From the NCBI GenBank assembly GCA_964519835.1, contig CAZFLD010000006.1, positions 1 through 64,000 on the forward strand: a stretch of DNA of 64,000 nt, given 5' to 3'. The notes beneath the pieces were generated by a model, which had not been told where the DNA came from, made no database searches, and saw only the letters and a list, made by a program, of their open reading frames with translations. Positions 53,329-62,433 of the stretch are shown piece after piece (positions within the stretch are counted from its first letter, which is position 1; each line of letters opens with the position of its first letter). A program made the position numbers and the translations under genes. This DNA comes from CAZFLD01 sp964519835. Its GTDB lineage: Bacteria; Spirochaetota; Spirochaetia; DSM-27196; CAZFLD01.

Positions 53329-54513
53329 ATGGGAGAGCATCTTCTCTTTTTATACCTGGCAACCGGTGGTGGTCACATCGGTGCGGCCCGAGCCTTGGCG
53401 GCGGAAATCGAACGGCGACACAAGCAGGAGGATGTCCGCGTGACCATCGCGGATGGTATCAAAGAAGGCGAAGTCTTTCAGCGCGGTCTGGTGGAAGACG
53501 GATTTCGGTTCACCGCGATTCGTTATCCCGTGCTCTGGGCCGGACTGTACGAGTGGTCGCGGCTCCAAGTGGTCATGGACTTGCAGACCCGCCTTATGTG
53601 CCGCTACTCGGTGCCGTATTTCGAGGAGCTTATACCGCGGCTCAAACCCACGCGGGTGATTCTCTTTCACTTCTTGCTGGTGCGGCCGCTGAGGTGGGCG
53701 TACCGACGACTTGGCTATCGTCTGCCTTCGCTTACGATTATCACCGATCCGTTTACCTGTCACCCGATGTGGTTCTACCAGCAGTTTATGCCGGTGGCTT
53801 GCTACACCGACAGATTACGAGACTACGCCGCCCAGCGCTACGGCATCGATAGGGAATCACTAATCGTACAAAACCCAATCATCAATCACGCCTACGACAA
53901 GCCCATAGACGCGGAGAAGGCCCGTGAGCTCAAAGCCACATATGGACTTTCACCCCGGCGGAACATGATCCTGATTGTCGGGGGGGGAGAGGGTCTTCCG
54001 CGAGGGGAGCGTTACCTCGATGAGATGCTGCGCCTGAATCGCGAGGCCGATGTTGTATTTGTGGCCGGCAAAAACAACAAGCTCCGTGGTGAGGCGGAAA
54101 GAGTAGCGGAACGTTGGAGAGGAACGCGCACCGCGGCAACCTTGGTCTATGGCTTTGTCGACTTTATGAGCGACTTGATGAACATGTCGTCGGTCATCGT
54201 CACAAAGGGAGGACCTGCCTCCGTCCTAGAGGCGGCCATGCTCGAAAAGCCGATTATGATTGCGCACTACTTCTATGGCCAGGAGCGCGGCAACGTCGAC
54301 TTTGTGGTGAAAAATGGCCTCGGCACTTACACCCAGACCCCCCAGGAGACAGCCGAGGCCGTGGCGTCGCTCCTCTCCTCCACGGAGGCGATGCGGAGGG
54401 TTACGCGCCGTTACGACAGGGTTCGCCTAACAAACGGGACGGCCGACTTCGCAAACCTGCTTTTTACCTTCGACGAAAACCCGCCGCCGGTTCCCCGGCT
54501 TGCCCGTGGATAA
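53329..54513 (+). CDS. MGDG synthase-like glycosyltransferase (GT28)
   Basis: 394 aa. N-terminal LATGGGHIGAARALAAEI is the MGDG synthase/processive glycosyltransferase motif; TIITDPFTCHPMWF matches the acceptor domain; C-terminal ILIVGGGEGLPRG, VYGFVDFMSDLMNMSSVIVTKGGPASVLEAAMLEKPIMI and GQERGNVDFVV form the nucleotide-sugar site. Transfers galactose or glucose from the UDP-sugar to diacylglycerol at the inner membrane. GalE at 38.2 kb could supply UDP-galactose. The 3' end overlaps the convergent barrel gene by 50 bp. Confidence 0.9.
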   Translation: MGEHLLFLYLATGGGHIGAARALAAEIERRHKQEDVRVTIADGIKEGEVFQRGLVEDGFRFTAIRYPVLWAGLYEWSRLQVVMDLQTRLMCRYSVPYFEELIPRLKPTRVILFHFLLVRPLRWAYRRLGYRLPSLTIITDPFTCHPMWFYQQFMPVACYTDRLRDYAAQRYGIDRESLIVQNPIINHAYDKPIDAEKARELKATYGLSPRRNMILIVGGGEGLPRGERYLDEMLRLNREADVVFVAGKNNKLRGEAERVAERWRGTRTAATLVYGFVDFMSDLMNMSSVIVTKGGPASVLEAAMLEKPIMIAHYFYGQERGNVDFVVKNGLGTYTQTPQETAEAVASLLSSTEAMRRVTRRYDRVRLTNGTADFANLLFTFDENPPPVPRLARG

Positions 54514-56113
54514 TACCGTCGAGACGAAAGCCGACACCCAGGACGGCCTGAAAGTCCTGATACGTCCCGCCGACTTGGTTCTGGTAATTCGTCGCCGATT
54601 GCCATGAGAGGTGGACGTTCAGCGACAACCACGGGAAGGGCGTAACCTGCGCCCCCGCCGAGACAACAACAAGATCCTCGGTAGGCTCCGTGGGGGTGCG
54701 CATTGCGGCCGCCTCAGGCCCCTCGGCGTAAGGTGCAAGAACGGTCTGTGTTCCGGAGCGCACCCACGTCAGCTCTATCTCCGCGTTGATCGCGGCGGCT
54801 ATCTCGTAACCCACCCAGCCGGTGACCACGGCGGAATCCGGACCCCAGCCGTAGCCCAACGCATCGGTCACTATCGTCGGCCTCCCCAAGAGATTACTCG
54901 TGACCCGCCTTCGCCAGAAAAAGCTCAATAGCGGATGCTCACGAATGTAGAGCCATGGATCGGTGATGGCCCCCTCGAATCCGATGACAAGAGATCCGGG
55001 CCCGATCGGAATGTACCCATGCCCGCCGAACATCCACGCCGTGGCGTTGGGAACGGCGTCCGCGCCGTATTGATCAATTTCGAACTGGAGTTGAAGCTGA
55101 TTCATGTAAAACTGTCCGTAAAGGACCATATTACGCCACGGGTTAAACGCAATCTCAATAGACGACGCAGAGCTTGCGTACTCCCAGATGTAGAGGTTAT
55201 GCAAGATCAAAAACGGATTCAAAAGAGCGAGGTAGGGAACGCGCTTGCCGTACATAAGTCCCTCGGTAATGACAAACCTCAGGCGCTCGAAAAACACAAA
55301 CTCAAACCGGTGAAGGAAGAGGTTTTTCGCGTACTCCTCTACCTCGTCGTCATGGCCACGTCCGACCTCCGCGGTTGTGAGCCACGGCTCGAACCCAATC
55401 ACGCCGAAGGTGTACTTGAACACATCCCAGTATCCGGTAACCCGAAAAAAATCGTGATACGGCGCCTCATGCGAAAGGATTAGCCGGCCGCTTTGCCCCC
55501 GTCCCCAGGAAAACCGGTCGCGGCCGATCGCAAGGTTCCAGTGAGCACCACCCACGGACAAGAGTGCTCGGTAGGGGAAGTTGCCGTCGACGTAGGTCAG
55601 ATCCTCCGGCCAATTTGTCACGTTGTCCGCCTGCGCCACGGCGAACTGCTCTTCCCGTAAATCGAAGTGCAACAGACCGTAGGCCACCTCGGCGGCGTAC
55701 GCCTCGAAATCGATGGTCAAAAGGGACTTTCGGTCCGGATAGTCCACCACCCACCGCGGTGACTCCTCCGCCGCGAGGTATGCCTCGAAGTCCACTCCCA
55801 GAGAAACATTACCCGCAAACGCCGGAGTCGCAAAAAGCGCCGGCGCCGCATACCCTCGCAGGTACTCGTACCCCCTCAGACCGGCCTCACTCAAAAGGCT
55901 CCGGTCGACTTGACCAAGGGCCATACGGATCTCATCCAGCGTGGTGGGTCCCGCGGCGGAAAAAGGTGGCGCACCGGATTCGGCCAGCACCAAGTTCAAG
56001 AGCGAATGCAAACGGGAATCATGTGGAACGATAAAATTGCCGTTTTGAGCGGCACTGTCTTCCGCGACCAGGAGACAAGCAAGGACCGTTGCCGTGAAAA
56101 ATAAACGTCTCAT
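54464..56113 (-). CDS. Outer-membrane beta-barrel protein, Wzi-like
   Basis: 549 aa from ATG 56113, which gives a signal peptide (MRRLFFTATVLACLLVAEDSAAQ); the frame opens 55 codons earlier, through the divergent promoter region. Repeated amphipathic beta strands with aromatic girdles (ALLSVGGAHWNLAIGRDRFSWGRGQSGRLILSHEAPYHDFFRV, GSLVIGFEGAITDPWLYI) resemble capsule-assembly Wzi-type barrels. A TATAAT hexamer on the minus strand lies 7-12 bases upstream of the ATG, so the mRNA may be leaderless. Confidence 0.7.
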   Translation of the reverse strand: MRRLFFTATVLACLLVAEDSAAQNGNFIVPHDSRLHSLLNLVLAESGAPPFSAAGPTTLDEIRMALGQVDRSLLSEAGLRGYEYLRGYAAPALFATPAFAGNVSLGVDFEAYLAAEESPRWVVDYPDRKSLLTIDFEAYAAEVAYGLLHFDLREEQFAVAQADNVTNWPEDLTYVDGNFPYRALLSVGGAHWNLAIGRDRFSWGRGQSGRLILSHEAPYHDFFRVTGYWDVFKYTFGVIGFEPWLTTAEVGRGHDDEVEEYAKNLFLHRFEFVFFERLRFVITEGLMYGKRVPYLALLNPFLILHNLYIWEYASSASSIEIAFNPWRNMVLYGQFYMNQLQLQFEIDQYGADAVPNATAWMFGGHGYIPIGPGSLVIGFEGAITDPWLYIREHPLLSFFWRRRVTSNLLGRPTIVTDALGYGWGPDSAVVTGWVGYEIAAAINAEIELTWVRSGTQTVLAPYAEGPEAAAMRTPTEPTEDLVVVSAGAQVTPFPWLSLNVHLSWQSATNYQNQVGGTYQDFQAVLGVGFRLDGIIHGQAGEPAAGFRRR

Positions 56114-56145
56114 ACAACGATTATACACAGGCGAACGAATCCAGA

Positions 56146-56151
56146 TATAAT
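56146..56151 (+). promoter_or_regulatory. Candidate -10 box for the activase/dehydratase gene
   Basis: TATAAT 14 bp before the ATG. No convincing -35 (TTATAC with a 19-bp spacer is the best). GGGCGGGG between box and ATG could be the ribosome site. Confidence 0.35.
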
Positions 56152-56164
56152 CCGGGCGGGGAAC

Positions 56165-59100
56165 ATGGACAACACAAAGACGACACTCCTTGGCCTGGAT
56201 ATAGGCTCCACCACCGTCAAGGCGGTGGTGACCGACAGCCTTGGACAAAAGACGCTCTTCAGAGCGTACCGGCGCCACGGTGCAAGACAGAGGGCCGTTG
56301 TGCGTGGAATGCTAAAAGAGATCGAAGATCGATTTGGCAAGAAGCTGCGCGTGACTGTCTGCGGATCCGGCGGCGAACACATCGCGACGGAGTTGGGAGC
56401 CTTTTACGCCCAAGAGGTTGTGGCCAACGCCGTTGTCGTTCGTCGCAGGTTCCCGCAAGTACGAACGGCCGTCGAGCTCGGCGGTCAAGACGCAAAAGTC
56501 ATCATCTTCGATCTCGATCCAAAGACAGGTAACCTCACGCCCGGCGACCTACGGATGAACGGGGTGTGCGCCGGCGGAACGGGGGCATTTCTCGATCAGA
56601 TGGCAACACTTGTGGGATTTCCTGTCGAGAGATTCAACGAGTTTGCCAAATCCGGTAAACGGGTCTACGAGATCTCCGGCCGGTGTGGAGTGTTTGCCAA
56701 AACCGACATCCAACCCCTTTTGAACCAAGGCGTATCCCGAGAAGACATAGCGCTTTCGTCACTTCACGCAGTAGCAAAGCAAACGATCGGTGGACTGGCG
56801 CAGGGCGTTGAGATCCGAGGTCCGGTGATCTTCGAAGGCGGCCCGCTGACGTTTGTGGATGCGCTTGTAGGCGTTTTCGCGGAGCGCCTGTCGCTTAGCG
56901 CGGCCGACATCCTCGTGCCCGACCACCCGGAGACGCTTGTTGCAGAGGGTGCGGCCCTCTGTGGCCTCGAGCTATTTGGCGACAAACGTTCCGGCTACCG
57001 GGGCTCCGAGTCGCTCAGCGCGGGAAAAACGCCCAACTCCGCCGTAAAGGCCGCATGTACGAGTTCTAATGCCGGTGCGACCACGGAAAGCCGTGCCGGC
57101 TCTCCCACACGCTCCGACGACAACACCGGAGTCAGCCCCGTGGTCGACTACGGTCGCCGGCAAGAGTTAGGTCGAGCAAAGCCGTTTTTCCCGTCGCCGG
57201 AGGACCGGGCCGCCTTCGAGCAGCGGCACAGGACGCGGGGGACAACCGTGGATTGGTCACGCGCAATGCCCCCGTTTGCAATTGGCATAGATGCCGGGTC
57301 GACGACAACAAAGGTGGCGCTCTTAGACTCACAAGGTGCACTCGTAGACAGCTTCTACGGGAACAACCGCGGTGAACCCCTTGCGGTGGGACGCGCGGCG
57401 TTGCTCGAGATTCTCGACCGAGCCGAATCGGCGGGCATAGAGCCGAAGATCGCATGCCTCGGCACCACCGGCTACGGAGAGAAGCTGTTTGCTAAAGCCT
57501 TTGGGGCTGACTATTCCACGGTAGAAACCGTCGCACACGCGGAGGCGGCGCGGCGATACCTCGCCTGGCAGAATCGATCCGCGAGCGACGCCGGTCAGCT
57601 TCCGCCCCCCCCCTCCTCACCCCCGGCCAAACCCGGCGACACCAACTCCGACCACGGCCTGTCCGACTACACCGTCTTAGACATCGGCGGACAGGACATA
57701 AAAGCGATACGAGTACGGAACGGGGTGGTAACCAACATCACTCTCAACGAGGCATGCTCGGCAGGGTGCGGTTCATTTTTGGAGAGCTATGTCGAGTCAC
57801 TGCAGATTCCGGTAGCCGACATCGCCAAACACGCCTTTGCATCTCCGGCTCCGTCGACCCTCGGGTCACGGTGCACGGTGTTTATGAATTCCTCGATCAT
57901 CACCGAGCAGAAAAACGGCAAGACCACCGACGATATCCTCGCGGGCCTCTGCCGATCGATCATAGAAAACGTGTTCACCAAGGTTGTGCGGCTACGAAAC
58001 ACCAAGGAGCTCGGGAACGCGGTGGTGGCGCAGGGAGGCACCCTGCGGAACGACGCGGTGCTACGCGCCCTCGAGGAACACGCCGGAGTCCCGGTCATCC
58101 GGCCGGACGTACCGGGGCTGATGGGGGCCGTGGGTATCGCACTCCTCGCCCAGCGCGCGACGTCCGCAGGCCACATTGGACCAACCTTGGCCGTCCAGGG
58201 AGCGGCGGCAGCCGGCGCCCCCAAAGAAGCAAGCGGAGCAGCAACCGCTGCTGCGGGCGCGGGCACAGGCGGCCAACAGACTTCACGCTTTATCGGACGG
58301 CACGGCCTGGAGGAATTCTCGTACCGGACGCGGGAGGGTGTAATCTGCCGCGGCTGTTCGAATAGCTGTAGCCGAACCATCATCACGTTTACGGGAGGCG
58401 ACAATACAAGCGCCGCCACCGCGAACGAACAAGACGCCGGCCAACCCGCGGCGACCCGCTCGTTTGTGACGGGCAACCGCTGCGAACGCGGGGAGCTCGA
58501 CCACAGCACCCACGGCAAGCGGGACACGGGCCCCTTTGTGCTACAAGACCGACTCTTGACCAAGCAGTTTGTGCCGATAGCGCGCGACGATCGTCCTAAG
58601 ACTCGAATCGGGTTGCCTCGTGTTCTCGAGTTCTGGCAGAGCCTTCCCTATTGGAAGGCCGTGTTTGAGAGCTGCGGTTTTGAAGTGGTGGTCTCCAAAC
58701 GCTCATCGCCCGCGCTCTTTGAGCGTGGGCTCCATAGTGTTTTGTCGGACACGATATGCTTGCCCGCTAAGCTCGTCCATGGACACATCCTCGACCTAAT
58801 CGAGCGCGGCGCAGTGCGCATCTTTTTCCCGTCCATGATCCGAACCATAAAAGACAACCCGAAACACGCCGCTGCCGAGGTCTGCCCAATCGTGCAGGGC
58901 TACCCGATTGTCGCAGACATATCGGACGAAACGATGACTCGTTACGGCGTACCGATGGACCGACCCGCGCTACACTTTTTCGACGAGAAGACACGGTTCG
59001 ACCAGACAGTCTCAATGCTGGTCAACCACTACGACGTGGACAAAGACTCCGCGCGCCGCGCCGTGGAAAACGGTCGATCCGCGGAGGCCCTGTTTCAGAA

Positions 59101-60910
59101 CGAGCTGGAAGAGTACGGCGCGACCACAAAGGATAGGCTGGAGACCAACCAGTTTGCCGTGGTCATTGCCGGGAGGCCGTATCACTCCGACAGCTTTGTA
59201 AATCACCAAATCGCCGCGCACTTCGAACGACTTGGCGTGCCGGTGCTCTCGATCCCCACGCTGCCCGAGTCCCGGCGTCACGCACTGCGGCACAGCCGCC
59301 TCGAGACATACAACACCTTTCACTCTCGTATGCTTGCCGTCGCACAAACGGTTGCCGAAGACCCACGGCTCGAGCTCGTGCAGATCGTGAGCTTCGGATG
59401 CGGCCACGATGCTCTTTTGAGCGACGAGATGAATCAAATCCTAAGAGAAGGTAGCGAGAAAGAAAGCCTGGTGCTCAAGCTCGACGAGGGCGATGCCCCG
59501 GGGCCCTTGAGCATCCGTATCCGCTCCTTTGTGGAAACAGTGCGTCGTCGGAGAGCTGCCGGCACTACCCTCGCCCCCGTGATTCGCGCGAAACACGAGA
59601 GCTTCCCCCTGAAGTTCCTCCGGCGTCACCGACGTCACAGAACGGTCTGGGTCCCTGTTCTGTCGAAGGCCTTCTCCGAAATGAGCGTGCGGGTCCTTTT
59701 GTCCCTCGGCTACAAGGCCAAGGCGTTGCCCGCCGCCGGAAGACGTGCCGTCGAACTGGGCAAAAAGCACGTCCACAACGACATCTGCTATCCGGCACAA
59801 ATCAACGTGGGCGAAATGCTCGCGCACCTCGAGTCGGGCTTCGCCGACCCAAAGGAGTCCTGCCTCGGCCTTGCGAAGAACTGCATTGCCTGTCGCGCGG
59901 GGCAGTACGCGGGACTCGCCCGTAAGGCCCTCGACGAGGCGGGATACCCCGATGTGCGCATCCTCACTACGGGCAAAGACGAGAAGAATATGCACCCCGG
60001 ATTTAACGCCGGGCCGCGCTTTTTGCTCAAGATGCTCGTCGGCCTTGCCGTCGTAGACGCGCTCGAGTACATGCGGCGGCGCATCCGGCCATATGAGCTA
60101 CAGACCGGGAACGCAGATGCCGTGTTTGAGACCGAGCTTGCTCGCTGCACCGAGGCGGCAAATCGTTCCCTCCGGCGCGGGCTCGCGGCTCTCAGACGCA
60201 GCATCGCGGCCTTTAACAGGATCGTCCTGGCCGAGCAGACCCGAAAACCCCGCGTCGGTATACTCGGCGAAATACTAATGAACTACCATGAAACCGCAAA
60301 CGGTCACGTGGAGCGGTACCTCGAAGCTTTTGGGCTCGAAGTGGTTGTTCCCGACATGACCGACTTCTTCAGACGCAAAAATATCGTGCAACGGGCGATG
60401 GCCGACAAATCGCTCCACCCTCATCCGCGCTTACTCAGACTGCTCGCCACCACAAAAGAACTTGCCTACGCCTTTGTCCACGGGCGTGTGGAGAAGGTGC
60501 TGCGCGGCTTTTTGTACTACGAGCCCAGGTCGACGGTTCGAGAGGTTGTTAAGCACACCCGGAACGTCATCGACCCCTCCTACCTTATCGGGGAAGGCTG
60601 GTTAATGCCGGCCGAGATTCTCGAAATGGCGGGGCATGGCGTGCAGAGCTTTGTTATTCTCAATCCCTTTGGGTGCATGCCCAACCACATCACGGGACGG
60701 GGAATGATCAAAGAGATTAAACGAAGGCGTCCGGAGGTTCACATCCTTGCGCTGGACTACGACCCGGATACGCCATGGGCGAATATCGAAAACCGCCTGC
60801 AGATGCTAATCATGACCGCCAAGGGACTCCATACACGGGCGCACGCCGCCTACCCAACGTCGACGCACCCCAAGTCGCTGGAATCGCCCGTGCTCTTGTC
60901 GCGGGAATAG
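56165..60910 (+). CDS. Giant activase/2-hydroxyacyl-CoA dehydratase-type fusion
   Basis: 1581 aa. Residues 1-265: BcrA/BadF-type ATPase (LGLDIGSTTVKAVV), with [4Fe-4S] Cys135 and Cys174. About 345-690: a second such ATPase (FAIGIDAGSTTTKVALL) with Cys531/535 and Cys570. About 750-800: Cys-rich VICRGCSNSCSRT and RCERGEL. From about 815: DUF2229 (RVLEFWQSLPYWKAVFESCGFEVVVSKRS), then dehydratase-like regions with NDICYPAQINVGEMLAHLESG and CIACRAGQYAG. The linkers at about 270-345 and 570-600 are low-complexity. Such proteins couple ATP hydrolysis to low-potential electron transfer for 2-hydroxyacyl-CoA dehydration or a related radical step. The exact reaction is unknown; the C-terminus overlaps the convergent cyclase by 61 bp. 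Confidence 0.92.
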   Translation: MDNTKTTLLGLDIGSTTVKAVVTDSLGQKTLFRAYRRHGARQRAVVRGMLKEIEDRFGKKLRVTVCGSGGEHIATELGAFYAQEVVANAVVVRRRFPQVRTAVELGGQDAKVIIFDLDPKTGNLTPGDLRMNGVCAGGTGAFLDQMATLVGFPVERFNEFAKSGKRVYEISGRCGVFAKTDIQPLLNQGVSREDIALSSLHAVAKQTIGGLAQGVEIRGPVIFEGGPLTFVDALVGVFAERLSLSAADILVPDHPETLVAEGAALCGLELFGDKRSGYRGSESLSAGKTPNSAVKAACTSSNAGATTESRAGSPTRSDDNTGVSPVVDYGRRQELGRAKPFFPSPEDRAAFEQRHRTRGTTVDWSRAMPPFAIGIDAGSTTTKVALLDSQGALVDSFYGNNRGEPLAVGRAALLEILDRAESAGIEPKIACLGTTGYGEKLFAKAFGADYSTVETVAHAEAARRYLAWQNRSASDAGQLPPPPSSPPAKPGDTNSDHGLSDYTVLDIGGQDIKAIRVRNGVVTNITLNEACSAGCGSFLESYVESLQIPVADIAKHAFASPAPSTLGSRCTVFMNSSIITEQKNGKTTDDILAGLCRSIIENVFTKVVRLRNTKELGNAVVAQGGTLRNDAVLRALEEHAGVPVIRPDVPGLMGAVGIALLAQRATSAGHIGPTLAVQGAAAAGAPKEASGAATAAAGAGTGGQQTSRFIGRHGLEEFSYRTREGVICRGCSNSCSRTIITFTGGDNTSAATANEQDAGQPAATRSFVTGNRCERGELDHSTHGKRDTGPFVLQDRLLTKQFVPIARDDRPKTRIGLPRVLEFWQSLPYWKAVFESCGFEVVVSKRSSPALFERGLHSVLSDTICLPAKLVHGHILDLIERGAVRIFFPSMIRTIKDNPKHAAAEVCPIVQGYPIVADISDETMTRYGVPMDRPALHFFDEKTRFDQTVSMLVNHYDVDKDSARRAVENGRSAEALFQNELEEYGATTKDRLETNQFAVVIAGRPYHSDSFVNHQIAAHFERLGVPVLSIPTLPESRRHALRHSRLETYNTFHSRMLAVAQTVAEDPRLELVQIVSFGCGHDALLSDEMNQILREGSEKESLVLKLDEGDAPGPLSIRIRSFVETVRRRRAAGTTLAPVIRAKHESFPLKFLRRHRRHRTVWVPVLSKAFSEMSVRVLLSLGYKAKALPAAGRRAVELGKKHVHNDICYPAQINVGEMLAHLESGFADPKESCLGLAKNCIACRAGQYAGLARKALDEAGYPDVRILTTGKDEKNMHPGFNAGPRFLLKMLVGLAVVDALEYMRRRIRPYELQTGNADAVFETELARCTEAANRSLRRGLAALRRSIAAFNRIVLAEQTRKPRVGILGEILMNYHETANGHVERYLEAFGLEVVVPDMTDFFRRKNIVQRAMADKSLHPHPRLLRLLATTKELAYAFVHGRVEKVLRGFLYYEPRSTVREVVKHTRNVIDPSYLIGEGWLMPAEILEMAGHGVQSFVILNPFGCMPNHITGRGMIKEIKRRRPEVHILALDYDPDTPWANIENRLQMLIMTAKGLHTRAHAAYPTSTHPKSLESPVLLSRE

Positions 60911-62382
60911 GGTTTTGCTGTCTCTTCATCCAATACTTCGACAAGCATATCGTCGCTATCGGCGTGCTGGAACTCCAGAATGCTCGAGCGGATGCTTTCA
61001 AACACCAACGGGAAGACCACGGAATCGAAGTAAATCCGCCGCTGGGTGATCGACCGCGTACGCTCGTACTCGCGCCGTGCCTGCTCGATCTGACGTTCCA
61101 TGCGATTCTCATAGCCGGAGAATCCTGCCCCATAGTCCTCCGAGCAAGCCGGGCGCTTAACGATGTCCTGAAATCGGCCCAAGCGCTCGAAGACGTCGAA
61201 CAAGGTCATCTCCTTGTCTACGGCTGATTGGAATGCGTCGTTGTCACCGCCGTACTCTGCGCGCGTCTCGGCAAAACGATACGGATAGATAAATTCCAGC
61301 ATATCGCCCTTTCTCAGTCGGATGCGCAACCGAACAAAAAGATCCTCCACCGCCCGAACGACAAAGCGGTTGCCGCGGTAGTACTTGATAAGACTCAAGA
61401 TACGTTCGATTCCGTCCTCACCACGATCAAGGAGGGATTCTACCTGCTCCGAGATCGACTCGGGCAAGGCAGGGTTCACCTGCACACTATAGCTACGAAA
61501 CTCGGCGTTTTTTTTGTCCTTGAGGAAGACGCGGGAAAACTGGAACAGTTCATCTTTTTTTATGTTTTTGTAGACGCCGCTGAGGATATCCGCCTCTCGT
61601 CGAAAGCGACGGAAGTAGTTCTCCGCTACCCCGGACTCCTCGAGGACCGCATAAAACGCTTCAGAGATACGCAGTCCGCCTACCGGCGCCGTGGACTCCA
61701 TTCGTTTGGCTTCGATAACGGGGTTGCCCACGACGTCCCACTGCTTGGCGCCTGCGGGTCCAAAGTTGCCGATTTGCACTTCACCGATGTTGGCGCCGAT
61801 CCGAATACGTACTTGGAATACTGCGTTGAACGTGGCGCTGATCATTGGATCATTGCGGAGAATTTCGATGATCTGGAAGGCCTTGCGAAGAATGTCACGG
61901 CTTTCCGCGCTCCCACTCTCCATAAGGAATCTGTCGTTGGCCTGATTAAAAAGCGCGCAGACCCGCTGCATCTCCACACATGTAAAAAACAGCTCTTTTG
62001 CGATGTACCGCTTGGCCTCTTCGGATTCGAGGCGCTTCGCCACAGGATCGATTAACCCCCCAAAATGAAACATCAGGCTGTCGCCCTCGATCTTGTTGAG
62101 GTAGCCTCCGTGCCGCTCCAAGACGGTGTTGAAGGCAGTGTACAATCCGTTGAGTACCATCTGGTTCTCGTGCGGGCTCAAGAACTTCGATAAATAGGTG
62201 TAGTCCGCGATGTCCATAAACGCGACGCCAATAATGGCCTCCGAGGAGGTTTGGGGAATCTCGCCGAGCTCGTAGATGGCGTCCACCAACTGCCTCGGAA
62301 GATAGTACTCTTCGATCTCCTTGCGAAGTCTGTTTTCGTCCCGTTCTATGTCGGCTACCGCGGTTCGCTCGAGTGTGCTCAT
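60850..62382 (-). CDS. Class III adenylate/guanylate cyclase
   Basis: 510 aa, soluble. Cyclase homology domain about 45-270: VAFMDIADYTYLSKFL (metal Asp), GGYLNKIEGDSLMFHFGG (Lys-x-Glu-GD with second metal Asp), IGANIGEVQIGNFGPAGAKQWDVVGNPVIEAKRMES (the Asp specifying adenine, with Asn/Arg for catalysis). A long insertion (about 125-195) sits inside the domain. Residues about 290-510 are helical without a recognised domain. Likely makes cAMP. Start ATG 62382. Confidence 0.92.
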   Translation of the reverse strand: MSTLERTAVADIERDENRLRKEIEEYYLPRQLVDAIYELGEIPQTSSEAIIGVAFMDIADYTYLSKFLSPHENQMVLNGLYTAFNTVLERHGGYLNKIEGDSLMFHFGGLIDPVAKRLESEEAKRYIAKELFFTCVEMQRVCALFNQANDRFLMESGSAESRDILRKAFQIIEILRNDPMISATFNAVFQVRIRIGANIGEVQIGNFGPAGAKQWDVVGNPVIEAKRMESTAPVGGLRISEAFYAVLEESGVAENYFRRFRREADILSGVYKNIKKDELFQFSRVFLKDKKNAEFRSYSVQVNPALPESISEQVESLLDRGEDGIERILSLIKYYRGNRFVVRAVEDLFVRLRIRLRKGDMLEFIYPYRFAETRAEYGGDNDAFQSAVDKEMTLFDVFERLGRFQDIVKRPACSEDYGAGFSGYENRMERQIEQARREYERTRSITQRRIYFDSVVFPLVFESIRSSILEFQHADSDDMLVEVLDEETAKPYSRDKSTGDSSDLGCVDVG

Positions 62383-62433
62383 CTTTTACGTAGTCTACTG
62401 GTCAGGCGCTTCTCTTTCCAGTTAGTCTCCCGT

